64,000 nucleotides of DNA from Desulfobotulus mexicanus (GTDB lineage: Bacteria; Desulfobacterota; Desulfobacteria; Desulfobacterales; ASO4-4). A program made the translations under genes and the position numbers. Shown piece after piece: positions 52,035-61,125 of this stretch (positions are counted from its first letter, which is position 1; the number at the start of each line of letters is the position of its first letter). The notes under the pieces were generated by a model. It was not told the DNA's origin and did no database searches. It was given only the letters and a program-made list of their open reading frames with translations. The stretch is from assembly GCF_006175995.1 (NCBI RefSeq), contig NZ_VDMB01000012.1, forward strand, positions 52,573 to 116,572. Direction: 5' to 3'.

Positions 52035-54500
52035 ATGCCTTTGATACGCCTGATAGCCGTTTTGCTATTCTTTCCATGGATTTTTCAGCCAGCCTCTCTT
52101 CTGGCAGGAGAATCTGCCCATGGTGAAATTTATCTCATGCAGGAGATACTGGTAAAGGACACGGCGGATGTCCGGGCCACAGGCCGGTCTGTGATTTCAG
52201 GGAGGGTGCTGGAAAATCTGCCCGCAGGTAATGCAACCCTTACGGATATGCTGAAGGTACTTCCGGGTGTACAGTTTGAAGAAGCCTATGGATCGGCTGC
52301 CACAGGCGGTGAGATTCTTCCGCCTGAGGTTTCCATTTCCGGTGGTCGTTTTTATGATAATTATTTTTCCGTGGATGGGACAGGTAATAACAGTTTTCTG
52401 GATCCCACCCGGAAATCCTCCAGCAGTCTGCATGAGGTGCCGGGCCACTCCATGGAGCTGAGTCCTTCTACCGATGTGCTGGAATCCCTTACGGTGTATG
52501 ACAGCAATGTACCTGCCTGTTACGGGGGCTTTACGGGCGGGGTGGTGGATGCCAGAACCCGAAGGCCAGATACGGAGTTTTCAGGTGCCGTTTTTTACAG
52601 AACCACCCGTGACTCATGGACTCGGTTTCATCTCAATGCTGAAGAAAAACATCAGATGCTGCACTCCACATCTTCAAGATGGCAGCCTAAGTTCCGTAAG
52701 GAAAATTATGGCTTAAGGCTGGATGTTCCTGTCACGGATTCCGCAGGTTTTATGCTTGCCTTCAGGGAAGACAGATCCACCATCCCTTTGAAAAACCTTG
52801 GCGGCACGGAGGATCAGACCCGAAAGGGGCAGCATTTTTTTGTTAAGGGCAGTGCATTGCTCTCGGATTCGGATTCTCTGGATATTTCTTTTACATATGC
52901 CCCCTATGAGGGGGAGTATTTCCACAGTGATGCCCTTAATAATGCCTACAGAATTGAAGGTGGTGGTTCTGCCCTCCGGGCAGGGCATTTAAGGGAGGCG
53001 GGATGGGGAAGTATTGATACCCGTCTTTCATGGCGTTACAGCGAAAACAAGCGACATTCCCAAAGTGCCACCTGGTACCGATGGGCCATCACGGATTCCA
53101 GAGATTGGGGAAAGGCCAGCCGGGGTGCATCTTCCAGCATGGAAGGGGGGTATGGGGATCTGGAAAGGGAGCAGGAAACCCTTGAGGCCGATACGACCCT
53201 TGCGTTGAGCACCTTTACCATGGCGGGTATGGCGCACAGCCTTGAGACGGGCGTTTCTCTTTCAAAGATCCGGGGCAGAGAAAAAAGGCCGGAGGATGTG
53301 TTTATCTATACCTCGCCCGTAACGAACAATCCCGGCTTCATAGCAGATTCGGATGATCCGTCCCTTGTGCCGGGTGAGCAGTATTTTGCCAGACGGCAGG
53401 TGCTTTCTGCCTACAGCACAGAGGCGGACATTCAGTCTATGGCCTTTTATCTTTCTGATACAATGACCTGGAAGCGTCTCACCTTACGGCCGGGGTTGCG
53501 GATCAGCCGGGATGATTTCCTGGAGAATACTGATCTCGCCCCACGTTTTTCTGCGGATCTCGACATCCTTGGTACTGGGGATACGGTTTTTACCGGTGGC
53601 CTGAACCGCTACTATGGTCAGGCCTTCCTCAGCCATAAGCTGAAGGAAGGCAGGGGAACTGGTTCCTATAATGAATGGCGTACGACGTATCAGAATCAGG
53701 TGACCCCATGGCAGTATGCAGGAAGCAGTGAAACTGCCTGGCGTTTTTCAGATCTAAAAACCCCCTACAGTGATGAATGGACGGTGGGGCTGGATCAGCG
53801 TCTTATGGGTGGACGCCTGACCCTGCGTTATGTTGAAAGGGAAAATAAAAATGAGTTTGCACGAAAAAGGGGCAGCATAGAGCGGGATGGTGTGCGCTAT
53901 GATACCTTTAATAACGGAGGAAAAAGTGATTACAGGTCCGTCCGGGCAAGCTGGGGAAGGCGCTGGGGGGATACGGAAATGCTGGCCAATCTCAGCTGGC
54001 AGGAGCGCCATACCCGTGCGGTAGATTTTAATGAATTGCTGGAGGATGACAATAAGAGCAGGCGTGTCTGGTATCAGGACAGACTATATTATCTGGATGA
54101 GCTTCCCAAAGGCAATTATGCCAGACCATGGGTGGGCAATCTTACGCTTATTCAGAAACTGCCCTGGAACCTTTCTGCAACGGCTTTTCTTTCCTGGAAG
54201 TCGGATTTCGATGAAATCCGGGACAGCAGGGAAGTCATGGAACTTCCTGACAGTGAAAAGGAAAGGGACCCTGTCACAGGAGAAGTTTTGCGGGAAAATG
54301 CTCCAGTCTATGAGAAAGTGACCCGCAATGCATTCTGGCAGCTGGATATGCGCCTGAAGGGGAAAGTTCCCTTTGGAACCCGTTTTTCCGCAACCTGGGA
54401 TCTTGAGGTGATGAATTTATTTGATAGGGAAATACGTACTTCCGATGATACGCCTCTGATGGGCCGGCAGTTCTGGGCTGGAATTTCTCTGGAGTTCTGA
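52035..54500 (+). CDS. TonB-dependent outer-membrane receptor
   Basis: 821 aa from ATG 52035 (AAGGAT 6 bases upstream; the frame opens 20 codons earlier). The signal peptide ends near residue 26. The plug includes LTDMLKVLPGVQFEEAYG, the PEVSISGGRFYDNYFSVDG stretch and YGGFTGGVVDARTR, then a long barrel ends in FWAGISLEF. The plug lacks the usual VVRGP motif in strict form (ESLTVYDSNVPACYGG instead), as in receptors of carbohydrate or unknown cargo. It is directly upstream of an ABC exporter set, 55 bases from the ATPase gene. Confidence 0.87.
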   Translation: MPLIRLIAVLLFFPWIFQPASLLAGESAHGEIYLMQEILVKDTADVRATGRSVISGRVLENLPAGNATLTDMLKVLPGVQFEEAYGSAATGGEILPPEVSISGGRFYDNYFSVDGTGNNSFLDPTRKSSSSLHEVPGHSMELSPSTDVLESLTVYDSNVPACYGGFTGGVVDARTRRPDTEFSGAVFYRTTRDSWTRFHLNAEEKHQMLHSTSSRWQPKFRKENYGLRLDVPVTDSAGFMLAFREDRSTIPLKNLGGTEDQTRKGQHFFVKGSALLSDSDSLDISFTYAPYEGEYFHSDALNNAYRIEGGGSALRAGHLREAGWGSIDTRLSWRYSENKRHSQSATWYRWAITDSRDWGKASRGASSSMEGGYGDLEREQETLEADTTLALSTFTMAGMAHSLETGVSLSKIRGREKRPEDVFIYTSPVTNNPGFIADSDDPSLVPGEQYFARRQVLSAYSTEADIQSMAFYLSDTMTWKRLTLRPGLRISRDDFLENTDLAPRFSADLDILGTGDTVFTGGLNRYYGQAFLSHKLKEGRGTGSYNEWRTTYQNQVTPWQYAGSSETAWRFSDLKTPYSDEWTVGLDQRLMGGRLTLRYVERENKNEFARKRGSIERDGVRYDTFNNGGKSDYRSVRASWGRRWGDTEMLANLSWQERHTRAVDFNELLEDDNKSRRVWYQDRLYYLDELPKGNYARPWVGNLTLIQKLPWNLSATAFLSWKSDFDEIRDSREVMELPDSEKERDPVTGEVLRENAPVYEKVTRNAFWQLDMRLKGKVPFGTRFSATWDLEVMNLFDREIRTSDDTPLMGRQFWAGISLEF

Positions 54501-54555
54501 GTCAATACAATCTTTTGAAACCATGCCTTGCCATGTTTTTTTGAAAGGATGTTCC

Positions 54556-55443
54556 ATGTCTTTTGTGATTGAATGCCGGAACCTCTGCCACAGTTATGGC
54601 AGAAAGGAAGTTCTCCGGAATCTGAATTTTACGGTGGAGCCGGGGCGGATTTTCGGTCTTCTGGGTAAAAACGGGGTCGGCAAGAGTACCACCATCAATA
54701 TCCTCATGGGCTTTCTTCAGCCTTCTTCAGGAGAATGCAGGATTTTCGGAGAGCCATCCCACGCCATACAGCCAGTCACCCGCAGGAGGATAGGTCTTCT
54801 CCATGAGGGACATCTTCAGTATGGCTACATGAGCATAGAAGAGGTGGAAAAATTTTATTCAGCCTTTTACCCGAAATGGAAACGGGAGCTTTACTATAAT
54901 CTGATGGATAAGCTGGGACTTTCCTATTCCCACAGAATTTTTCGCATGAGCTGCGGCCAGCGATCCCAGGTGACTCTGGGGCTGATTCTGGCTCAGGATG
55001 CAGACCTGATGATTCTCGACGATTATTCCCTGGGACTGGATGCCAACTACCGCAGGCTTTTCATTGATTTTCTTAAAGATTATGTGGATGGCAGGGATAA
55101 AACCATCCTTGTGACATCCCACATAGTGCAGGATCTGGAACGTTTTGTAGATGACATCATTATTCTGGACCGTTGCGGTGTGATATGCCAGTCCACCCTG
55201 AAGGATTTCATGAACGGGGTTAAATGTTTCCGGTTCAGGGGGGCTGAGGCTGTTTCCAGGCTGCGCAGGGGAGGTGCCATTGTCCATTTTGATGTTGTGG
55301 GAGAAAGGGCGGATATCTTCACTTTCAAAGACAGGGATGCGGTTATGGCAAGTCTTGCTGCACTGGGATTGGAAGAACTGGAGCTCGAAGAAGTGACCAT
55401 GAGTCTTGAGGATGCCTTCATTGGGGTGACGGGGAAGTACTGA
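54556..55443 (+). CDS. ABC-2-type transporter ATPase
   Basis: 295 aa from ATG 54556 (AAAGGA upstream; the frame opens 11 codons earlier). Walker A is GLLGKNGVGKSTTINIL near residue 36, the signature region is RMSCGQRSQVTLGLIL near 132 (SCGQ in place of SGGQ), and Walker B is LMILDDYSLGLD near 155 (Asp in place of the usual catalytic Glu). The change in Walker B may lower hydrolysis. The size and tail match ABC-2 exporters of the CcmA/YtrB style. It is the first gene of a five-gene exporter cluster. Confidence 0.88.
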   Translation: MSFVIECRNLCHSYGRKEVLRNLNFTVEPGRIFGLLGKNGVGKSTTINILMGFLQPSSGECRIFGEPSHAIQPVTRRRIGLLHEGHLQYGYMSIEEVEKFYSAFYPKWKRELYYNLMDKLGLSYSHRIFRMSCGQRSQVTLGLILAQDADLMILDDYSLGLDANYRRLFIDFLKDYVDGRDKTILVTSHIVQDLERFVDDIIILDRCGVICQSTLKDFMNGVKCFRFRGAEAVSRLRRGGAIVHFDVVGERADIFTFKDRDAVMASLAALGLEELELEEVTMSLEDAFIGVTGKY

Positions 55444-55472
55444 CAGCCTCGGGTTTTTACAAAGGAGAAAAA

Positions 55473-56144
55473 ATGCTGCGCGCATTGTTTTATAAGGAAT
55501 GGATCAAGCTCCGCTGGCCCATTGGTATTCTGGCACTGTTGGGGTTTGCTTCCCTTATTCAGGCTGGGCTGGGTCTCCGTTACCTTGCTGCCATGAAGGA
55601 AAGTGCTGATCTCTGGGAAGGTCTTATTCTTAAGCAGCAGATGCCTTATGCAGGGCATCTTGTTTTTCCTGTGGTATGCGGTCTGGTGCTGGGTGCTGCC
55701 CAGTGGTTTCCGGAAACACGTAAGAGGAGTCTCAGACTTCTTCTCCATCTGCCCTTATCGGAAAAGATTCTGATTCCTGTGGTGGTGGGAACAGGACTTC
55801 TGTTTGTCTGTCTTCTTGCCGGACTGCATGGCCTGGGGCTGATTTTCATCTATTCTTTGCGTTTTCCTCAAGAGATTGTCACGGGTATTTTGTGGGCCTG
55901 GTTTCCCCATATGCTGGCGGCCATGGCCCTTTACTGCGGGGCTGCCATGGTATTGATGGAAACGTCATGGTGGCGAAGAATCATGGGTGCATGCCTTGTT
56001 TACTTCTTTTTTAAAATGCTGAGCGCAGGCGGTCAGCCTGCCTCCTATGGCCAGTCCATCTGGATTTATGCACTGGTGACCATGAGCCTTGTGATCATGC
56101 TCTTTCTTCCTGTGATGCGGGCAAAGCGGGGAGGTGGTCTGTGA
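55473..56144 (+). CDS. ABC-2-type membrane subunit, copy 1
   Basis: The protein has 223 aa with about six hydrophobic helices. It opens MLRALFYKEWIKLRWPIGIL, a pattern repeated in the second copy at 57412 (MIRAFIFKEWLKLRWAFLGL). A cytoplasmic loop FPETRKRSLRLLLHLPLSEK near 83 is also shared by the copies and is typical of ABC-2 permeases with short KR-SLRLLLHLP motifs. It overlaps the next gene by 4 bases. Confidence 0.8.
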   Translation: MLRALFYKEWIKLRWPIGILALLGFASLIQAGLGLRYLAAMKESADLWEGLILKQQMPYAGHLVFPVVCGLVLGAAQWFPETRKRSLRLLLHLPLSEKILIPVVVGTGLLFVCLLAGLHGLGLIFIYSLRFPQEIVTGILWAWFPHMLAAMALYCGAAMVLMETSWWRRIMGACLVYFFFKMLSAGGQPASYGQSIWIYALVTMSLVIMLFLPVMRAKRGGGL

Positions 56145-57415
56145 CGGTGCTTTCAAGGTATGCTGCTGTTTTTTTTGCCGTCATGGTTCTTGCCACCTTT
56201 TTGCCTCGTTTTTTCTGGCAGGCTGCAGAGGGGCAGCGAAATCGGATTACTATTTTTTACAGTCCGGTCAGCGGAGAGTTTCTGATTCATGAGCAGAATG
56301 CTTATGGGCAGGATTTTTACCGCACTGAAGAAGGAAGGGAGCTGGATCAGAAGGATTTTGCAAGGCTACAGCCTTTCCGTTATGCAAGGGACCTTGTTCA
56401 ATGGGGAGAAATGCCGGATGAGATCCATGGTGTGAAGGTGGAGCCGGAAAAACTGCCCCTGAGCGTCCAGCATATTTTCCTGCGGCCCAGGAGTCTTGAT
56501 GGCCCTGAAATCCCCCTTTATTTTGTCATGGAGGCGGCTTCCGGGTTTGTGGATCTGGAAATGCCCGGAGAGGTGATGAGAATTTCCGGCAGTCAGGTGG
56601 AATTCATCCGGACTTCGGACAATACGGTTCTCAAGGAAAAATCCCTTCTATTTACAGAATCTTTTCTGGCGGCGGGTTTTCATTTTCCGGCACAAAAGGC
56701 ATGGGCTAAGACTTCAACCCGTAAGCCCTTTGACTGGGGCTGGTTTCTTCTGGATGCGGAAGATAAGCTTTTTCACCTTATACAGGTGAAGGGACAGCCC
56801 AGAATTCGTTCTGTTCTCAAGGATTTTGCCCCCGGTGTACGCTATGTGCAGGTGGAAGAGCATCCGGGACGGCATGCCTATGGTTTTCTGGTGGACAGAA
56901 AAGGGGGAGTCCATCGCATGAATTACCCGGATTACAGTCTGACGCTCCTTCCAGTGAAAAATTATAAGCCCTCAACCATGAGGCTTACATGGAGGAGAGA
57001 TCCTCTGGTACATCATTATACTGTAGAGGAACGGGATGCCCTTTCTGTGACCATTACGGATCACAGGGATCAGGTAATCCGGGAAATCCGCATGGATCTG
57101 TCTCCCCTGAGGAGTGAGTCTGCCCGCAAAGCCGAGGCCTTTTTATTTCCTTTCAGTATTTTTCAGAGCATGCCTGATTCGGCTTATCTGACCCTGCGTA
57201 TTTCATGGAATAATGATTTTCCCCTGCTAAGGGCCATGGGCATTTTTACGGTTCTTGGCTTTTTTGTGCTTTGGCGGCGTTGGCGGGGAAGATCTTTGAA
57301 GGAAAGCCCTCTGGACTTGCTGGTTCTTGCTGCTTGCGGCTTTCCGGGTCTTCTGGCGCTTTTATGGGCAGGCCATCTGCCGGGGCAGAGACAGGCAGAA
57401 AGGAGATCTGCATGA
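56141..57415 (+). CDS. DUF4857-type protein, copy 1
   Basis: The protein has 424 aa, most of it soluble and probably periplasmic, with a membrane helix near 8-25 and two near 365-420. Recurring features with copy 2 are ITIFYSPVSGEFLIHEQNA, QWGEMPDEIHGV, KPFDWGWFLLDAEDKLFHLI near 195 and the GVHRMNYPDYSLT stretch. It overlaps both neighbours (ATGA-type starts), so it works with the permeases. The DUF4857 label is by recollection of the family layout in ABC exporter clusters of Bacteroidetes and sulfate reducers. Confidence 0.65.
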   Translation: MTVLSRYAAVFFAVMVLATFLPRFFWQAAEGQRNRITIFYSPVSGEFLIHEQNAYGQDFYRTEEGRELDQKDFARLQPFRYARDLVQWGEMPDEIHGVKVEPEKLPLSVQHIFLRPRSLDGPEIPLYFVMEAASGFVDLEMPGEVMRISGSQVEFIRTSDNTVLKEKSLLFTESFLAAGFHFPAQKAWAKTSTRKPFDWGWFLLDAEDKLFHLIQVKGQPRIRSVLKDFAPGVRYVQVEEHPGRHAYGFLVDRKGGVHRMNYPDYSLTLLPVKNYKPSTMRLTWRRDPLVHHYTVEERDALSVTITDHRDQVIREIRMDLSPLRSESARKAEAFLFPFSIFQSMPDSAYLTLRISWNNDFPLLRAMGIFTVLGFFVLWRRWRGRSLKESPLDLLVLAACGFPGLLALLWAGHLPGQRQAERRSA

Positions 57416-58080
57416 TCAGGGCTTTCATATTCAAAGAATGGCTGAAGCTGCGCTGGGCCTTTCTGGGTCTTTCTCTTCTGGGGCTGGGCTTTCTTGTTTT
57501 TATAAACCATAGTCTTTACAGGGAGTTTGCTGCAGGGCCTGCTGTACCCATTTGGCAGAATCTTGTGGAACGGCAGGTGATGTTTTTTGCAGGAATCAAA
57601 TACTTCGGTGTTCTGGCCGGTCTGGTAACGGCACTGGTGCAGTGGTTGCCGGATATTCCGAACAGGGGGCTGAGGCTGCAGCTACACCTGCCATTTCCCC
57701 AGATGCAGGGCATGGCCATTGTTGTTTTCTGTGGAGCCCTGACGATGATTTTTGTGTGTGTACAGATACTTTTTCTGCTGCTGGTGATAACTCAGTATTA
57801 TTTTCCATGGCCTGTGGTTCGCGCTGTCGGGCTGACGGTTATTCCATGGATGCTGGCTGGGCTTCCCGTCTATGCCATGACAGGGGCCCTGCTGCTGGAT
57901 ACTTCGCCAGTCCGTAAGGTTGTTTACGGTCTCATTGGCTGGCAGATGGCTTCCCTTTATCTTGCAGGATGCGGATATGCCGGATTTGAAGGTGTACTGG
58001 GACTTTATGGTCTGATGGCATTACTGATGCTTTTTGCACCCTTTATTCCTGCGGAACGTTTTAAAAGGGGAGCCTTATGA
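57412..58080 (+). CDS. ABC-2-type membrane subunit, copy 2
   Basis: 222 aa from ATG 57412 (AAGGAG upstream, ATGA overlap with the previous stop; the frame opens 47 codons earlier). About six membrane helices. The start (MIRAFIFKEWLKLRW) and the loop PDIPNRGLRLQLHLPFPQMQ match copy 1, so the pair arose by tandem duplication. It probably forms a heterodimeric channel with copy 1 powered by the ATPase at 54556. Confidence 0.8.
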   Translation: MIRAFIFKEWLKLRWAFLGLSLLGLGFLVFINHSLYREFAAGPAVPIWQNLVERQVMFFAGIKYFGVLAGLVTALVQWLPDIPNRGLRLQLHLPFPQMQGMAIVVFCGALTMIFVCVQILFLLLVITQYYFPWPVVRAVGLTVIPWMLAGLPVYAMTGALLLDTSPVRKVVYGLIGWQMASLYLAGCGYAGFEGVLGLYGLMALLMLFAPFIPAERFKRGAL

Positions 58081-59366
58081 TTTTTGAAAATGTTCTAAAA
58101 ACAATATCCGGATGGGTTCTTTGCCTGTCTGCCGTGCTGGTGATGGCAGTGGTTTTGCCCCGTATGTTTGATCTTGCCTTCAGGCAGGGAACTCAGACGC
58201 CCTTTATTGTGTACAGTTCTGTGAAGGATCTTTTTTTCATGTCCGGCAGTACGGCGGAAGGACAGAGGGTTTACAGGGATGAAACCGGCAGGGTCTATGA
58301 CAGAAAAAGTTATATGATGGCAACGCCCCTGTTCTGGTATAGAAATGTATCTGCCTGGGGCGGGATGCCGGAAAAGATACAGGGTATCAGGCTTACAAGG
58401 GAAGCCGTAGAAGAAGGATACCAGCTATTCAGGTACCGTCCGGGGGATCTTAAGCAGGCACCTGTTCCCCTGTGGCCTTTGCTGGAGTCTGCTTCGGTTT
58501 TTTCTGACCTCAGGCTGCCCGACACCATGTTCTGGAATGATGGTGCCCTGATTTTTGAAAATGGTCTGACCCGGAAAAAAGATCAGGAACTGACAGGCAA
58601 GGTGAATCAGGCCCTTTCGGAAGCGGGTTTTTCTTTTCCCGTAAAGGCTGTATGGGGCAATCCTACCACCCGAAAACCCCATGATGACGGTTATTTTATC
58701 AAGGATGCAAAGGGAGGACTTTTTCACCTCAGGCAGGTGAGGGGAGGGCCGGTCTGTATGGATACGGGCATTACAGGCATTGGAGACATAAGGCTTGTGA
58801 CCGTGACAGAAGACCGCCGACGGGAGTTTTATGGTTATATCATAACCGATGACGGGAAGTTTCATCTTCTCATGCAGAATAACTACCGCGTGCTAAGCCC
58901 TGATCTGAAGAATTTTGACCCTGAAACCATGGGGCTTATTTTCATGGCTGACCTCCTTGGCCGCACGCTGGTCTACGGGGATACCGAAAAAATCCATGCC
59001 CTGCGTCTGGGGCTGGACTATCATCCTATTCATTCTTACGAAGAAGAAAGAATTCAAGGGCTTTCGTCAGGGGCATCAATGGTCAGATCCATGCTTTTTC
59101 CCTTTGTTGTTCAGACCAGAGCTGAATATGGGAGGGGCGCGGATCTGCGCCTTGATTTTTCTGACCATACTTCATTTGCGGGGATTCTTTTCTTTCTGGT
59201 GCTGTTTATGGTGATAAGGAAGTGGCGGAAGGGGACTTTTTTTTTCAGGCTCCATGAGGCGGCATTGCTTTTTCTTTTTGGTGTGTATGGTTATTTTGTA
59301 CTGCTGGCACAAATTTATCCCTGTTTTGAAAAAAAGGGGCCGAAATCGGCATTTGGGCTGCGCTAG
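58077..59366 (+). CDS. DUF4857-type protein, copy 2
   Basis: The protein has 429 aa. It has the plan of copy 1: an N-terminal helix, then TPFIVYSSVKDLFFMSGSTA, SAWGGMPEKIQGIRLTRE, TTRKPHDDGYFIKDAKGGLF near 195, and two C-terminal helices. Identity to copy 1 is low by eye (about 25-30%), so the duplication is old. It overlaps the permease stop by 4 bases and ends the exporter unit; the next gene starts 170 bases on. Confidence 0.65.
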   Translation: MIFENVLKTISGWVLCLSAVLVMAVVLPRMFDLAFRQGTQTPFIVYSSVKDLFFMSGSTAEGQRVYRDETGRVYDRKSYMMATPLFWYRNVSAWGGMPEKIQGIRLTREAVEEGYQLFRYRPGDLKQAPVPLWPLLESASVFSDLRLPDTMFWNDGALIFENGLTRKKDQELTGKVNQALSEAGFSFPVKAVWGNPTTRKPHDDGYFIKDAKGGLFHLRQVRGGPVCMDTGITGIGDIRLVTVTEDRRREFYGYIITDDGKFHLLMQNNYRVLSPDLKNFDPETMGLIFMADLLGRTLVYGDTEKIHALRLGLDYHPIHSYEEERIQGLSSGASMVRSMLFPFVVQTRAEYGRGADLRLDFSDHTSFAGILFFLVLFMVIRKWRKGTFFFRLHEAALLFLFGVYGYFVLLAQIYPCFEKKGPKSAFGLR

Positions 59367-59536
59367 GAATGCCGGGGGGCTTTTTTGTTTGAGAGTAATC
59401 TTCCCACAGAGGTTTTTTTATTCTATTATTATCTTTAACCTCTTTATTTTCGGGTGCGGAAAAAAAGGCAGGTTGTATATCTGATCCTGCAGGAATCCGG
59501 ATGAAGGAAACCTCGTTTTTGATGTGGAGGATTATC

Positions 59537-60337
59537 GTGACTTTTCGTGAGTCCCTTCTGAAAAAAATTGATTTGGACAGACTTGCCCTCAGAATAAAAA
59601 GATCCCTGTCTCCGGACGCGGAAAAACTTGACAAAGATTGCCTGCGTCTTCTTATGGCAGAAAGCGCTTACCTGCCCCGGACACTGCGGGATATGGAAAT
59701 TTATGTGCTGGAAGAGGCTGGGTCGCTTCCCGATATTGTGGTGGCAGACAGGGGGCTGGGGCGTTACCGGAGCAGCCTTGAGGATGTTGCCATGAGGAAA
59801 AGTCCTACCATCAAAGAGATGATCAGTTTCACCAATGCCAGAAAGATACTTTCGGATGCGGACGTTCTGGTGAGCAGCAAAACAGAGACCCTGGACTATA
59901 TTCATTCCCACTGCCTTGAAAGACTGGATCTTTCTTTTACGCTTAAAGATATTGAGGCCATTGCCGATGAAGGGGCACTGGCACTGGAGATTCGTGATGG
60001 GGAAGGTGTGAAAACTGCCCTGATGCTTTTTGCAGAACTTCTGGGCCTGTCTCAGGGGCCGGCTGCATGGAGGGAACCGGGCTGGCTGCTCTACGGATTG
60101 CAGGAAAAAGAAGGAGAGAAAAGGGCAGTCTGCGGATTGACGGCATTCTGCGTGCATGATTTCCGGATTTTCCGCATTTCCGGTCCTTTGGTTTTAGGCT
60201 TGGAGGAAACGGAGTCCATGGTGAAAAAACTGTTTACCGGAAAGAAAAAGGGAGATCAGGAAGGCAAAGTCGTTTTTACAGCGCTTCTTGAGGCTTTTTC
60301 CGCATATAAACCAAAAAAATCTGGAGGAAATCTTTGA
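59537..60337 (+). CDS. Hypothetical protein, about 266 aa
   Basis: I choose the GTG at 59537 because GGAGG lies 6 bases upstream (ATG 59501 and ATG 59522 are alternatives). I do not recognise the family. It is soluble, without signal peptide or membrane segment. Two parts are visible: a helical N-terminal half (DRLALRIKRSLSPDAEKLDK, PTIKEMISFTNARKILSDAD) and a mixed C-terminal half (FRIFRISGPLVLGLEETES). Its stop overlaps the next start as TGATG, so it is co-translated with the outer-membrane protein. Confidence 0.6.
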   Translation: MTFRESLLKKIDLDRLALRIKRSLSPDAEKLDKDCLRLLMAESAYLPRTLRDMEIYVLEEAGSLPDIVVADRGLGRYRSSLEDVAMRKSPTIKEMISFTNARKILSDADVLVSSKTETLDYIHSHCLERLDLSFTLKDIEAIADEGALALEIRDGEGVKTALMLFAELLGLSQGPAAWREPGWLLYGLQEKEGEKRAVCGLTAFCVHDFRIFRISGPLVLGLEETESMVKKLFTGKKKGDQEGKVVFTALLEAFSAYKPKKSGGNL

Positions 60338-61125
60338 TGAAACGCATTCACTTGATTGCTGTACTGGCTTTTTTTCTGGCACTGCCTTCTTATTCTTCGG
60401 CTCTGCCCCTCATTAATGCAGAAGTGGCTGTCGGTGGCTGGATGCAGATGCCTTCCGGTGACATGGGGGTCAGCCGTGGTGGTGTCAACGGAACAAGGCT
60501 GGATATGGACAGGGATCTTGGTTATGACAGTGAGTGGGGAATGACGGGACGTTTCAGGATCAATCTGCCCCTTATTCTTCCCAATGTCTATGTAATGGGA
60601 ACGGCCATGGATTTCAGCGGGACAGGTTCTTTCCAGAATAACTTTGATTTTGCTGGTCAGAATTTTTTTGCCAACATGCCCTATAATTCAAGCCTGACGG
60701 CAGATCAGCTGGATGTGACTCTTTTTTACGGAGTACCCTTTCTGGGTATTTTTACCCTGGGTACCACAGCCATTGATTTTGGCCTTAATGTGCGTATTTA
60801 TCAGCTGGATGCCAGTATGACTCAGGGGCTGAATTCTTTCAGTGAAAGTACGAATGTGGCCCTTCCAATGGCCTATCTTTCGGCCCGCTTTGAGCCCATC
60901 GATAGCCTTGGACTTGAGGCCGAATTCCGGGGGCTAGTCATTGGAGACAGTCAGGTTCTCTCGGGGATCGGTCGTATCCGTTACAATTTCATGAATCTTC
61001 CTTTTTTGGTTTCAAGCTTCGTCGCAGGGGGCTGGCGCCATGAAATCATTGATCTGGATGAGTCCGGTATCCGTGTGGATACAACATTCTCAGGGCCTTT
61101 TGTGGAGGCAGGTTTGAGATTTTAA
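60337..61125 (+). CDS. TIGR04219-like outer-membrane beta-barrel protein
   Basis: 262 aa from ATG 60337 (GGAGG upstream). A signal peptide ends near residue 23 (SYSSALP). The mature start INAEVAVGGWMQMPSGDMGV is typical of TIGR04219-family barrels, followed by alternating strands and a C-terminal Phe (GPFVEAGLRF) used for outer-membrane insertion. Function is unknown. It is translationally coupled to the hypothetical protein upstream. Confidence 0.75.
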   Translation: MKRIHLIAVLAFFLALPSYSSALPLINAEVAVGGWMQMPSGDMGVSRGGVNGTRLDMDRDLGYDSEWGMTGRFRINLPLILPNVYVMGTAMDFSGTGSFQNNFDFAGQNFFANMPYNSSLTADQLDVTLFYGVPFLGIFTLGTTAIDFGLNVRIYQLDASMTQGLNSFSESTNVALPMAYLSARFEPIDSLGLEAEFRGLVIGDSQVLSGIGRIRYNFMNLPFLVSSFVAGGWRHEIIDLDESGIRVDTTFSGPFVEAGLRF

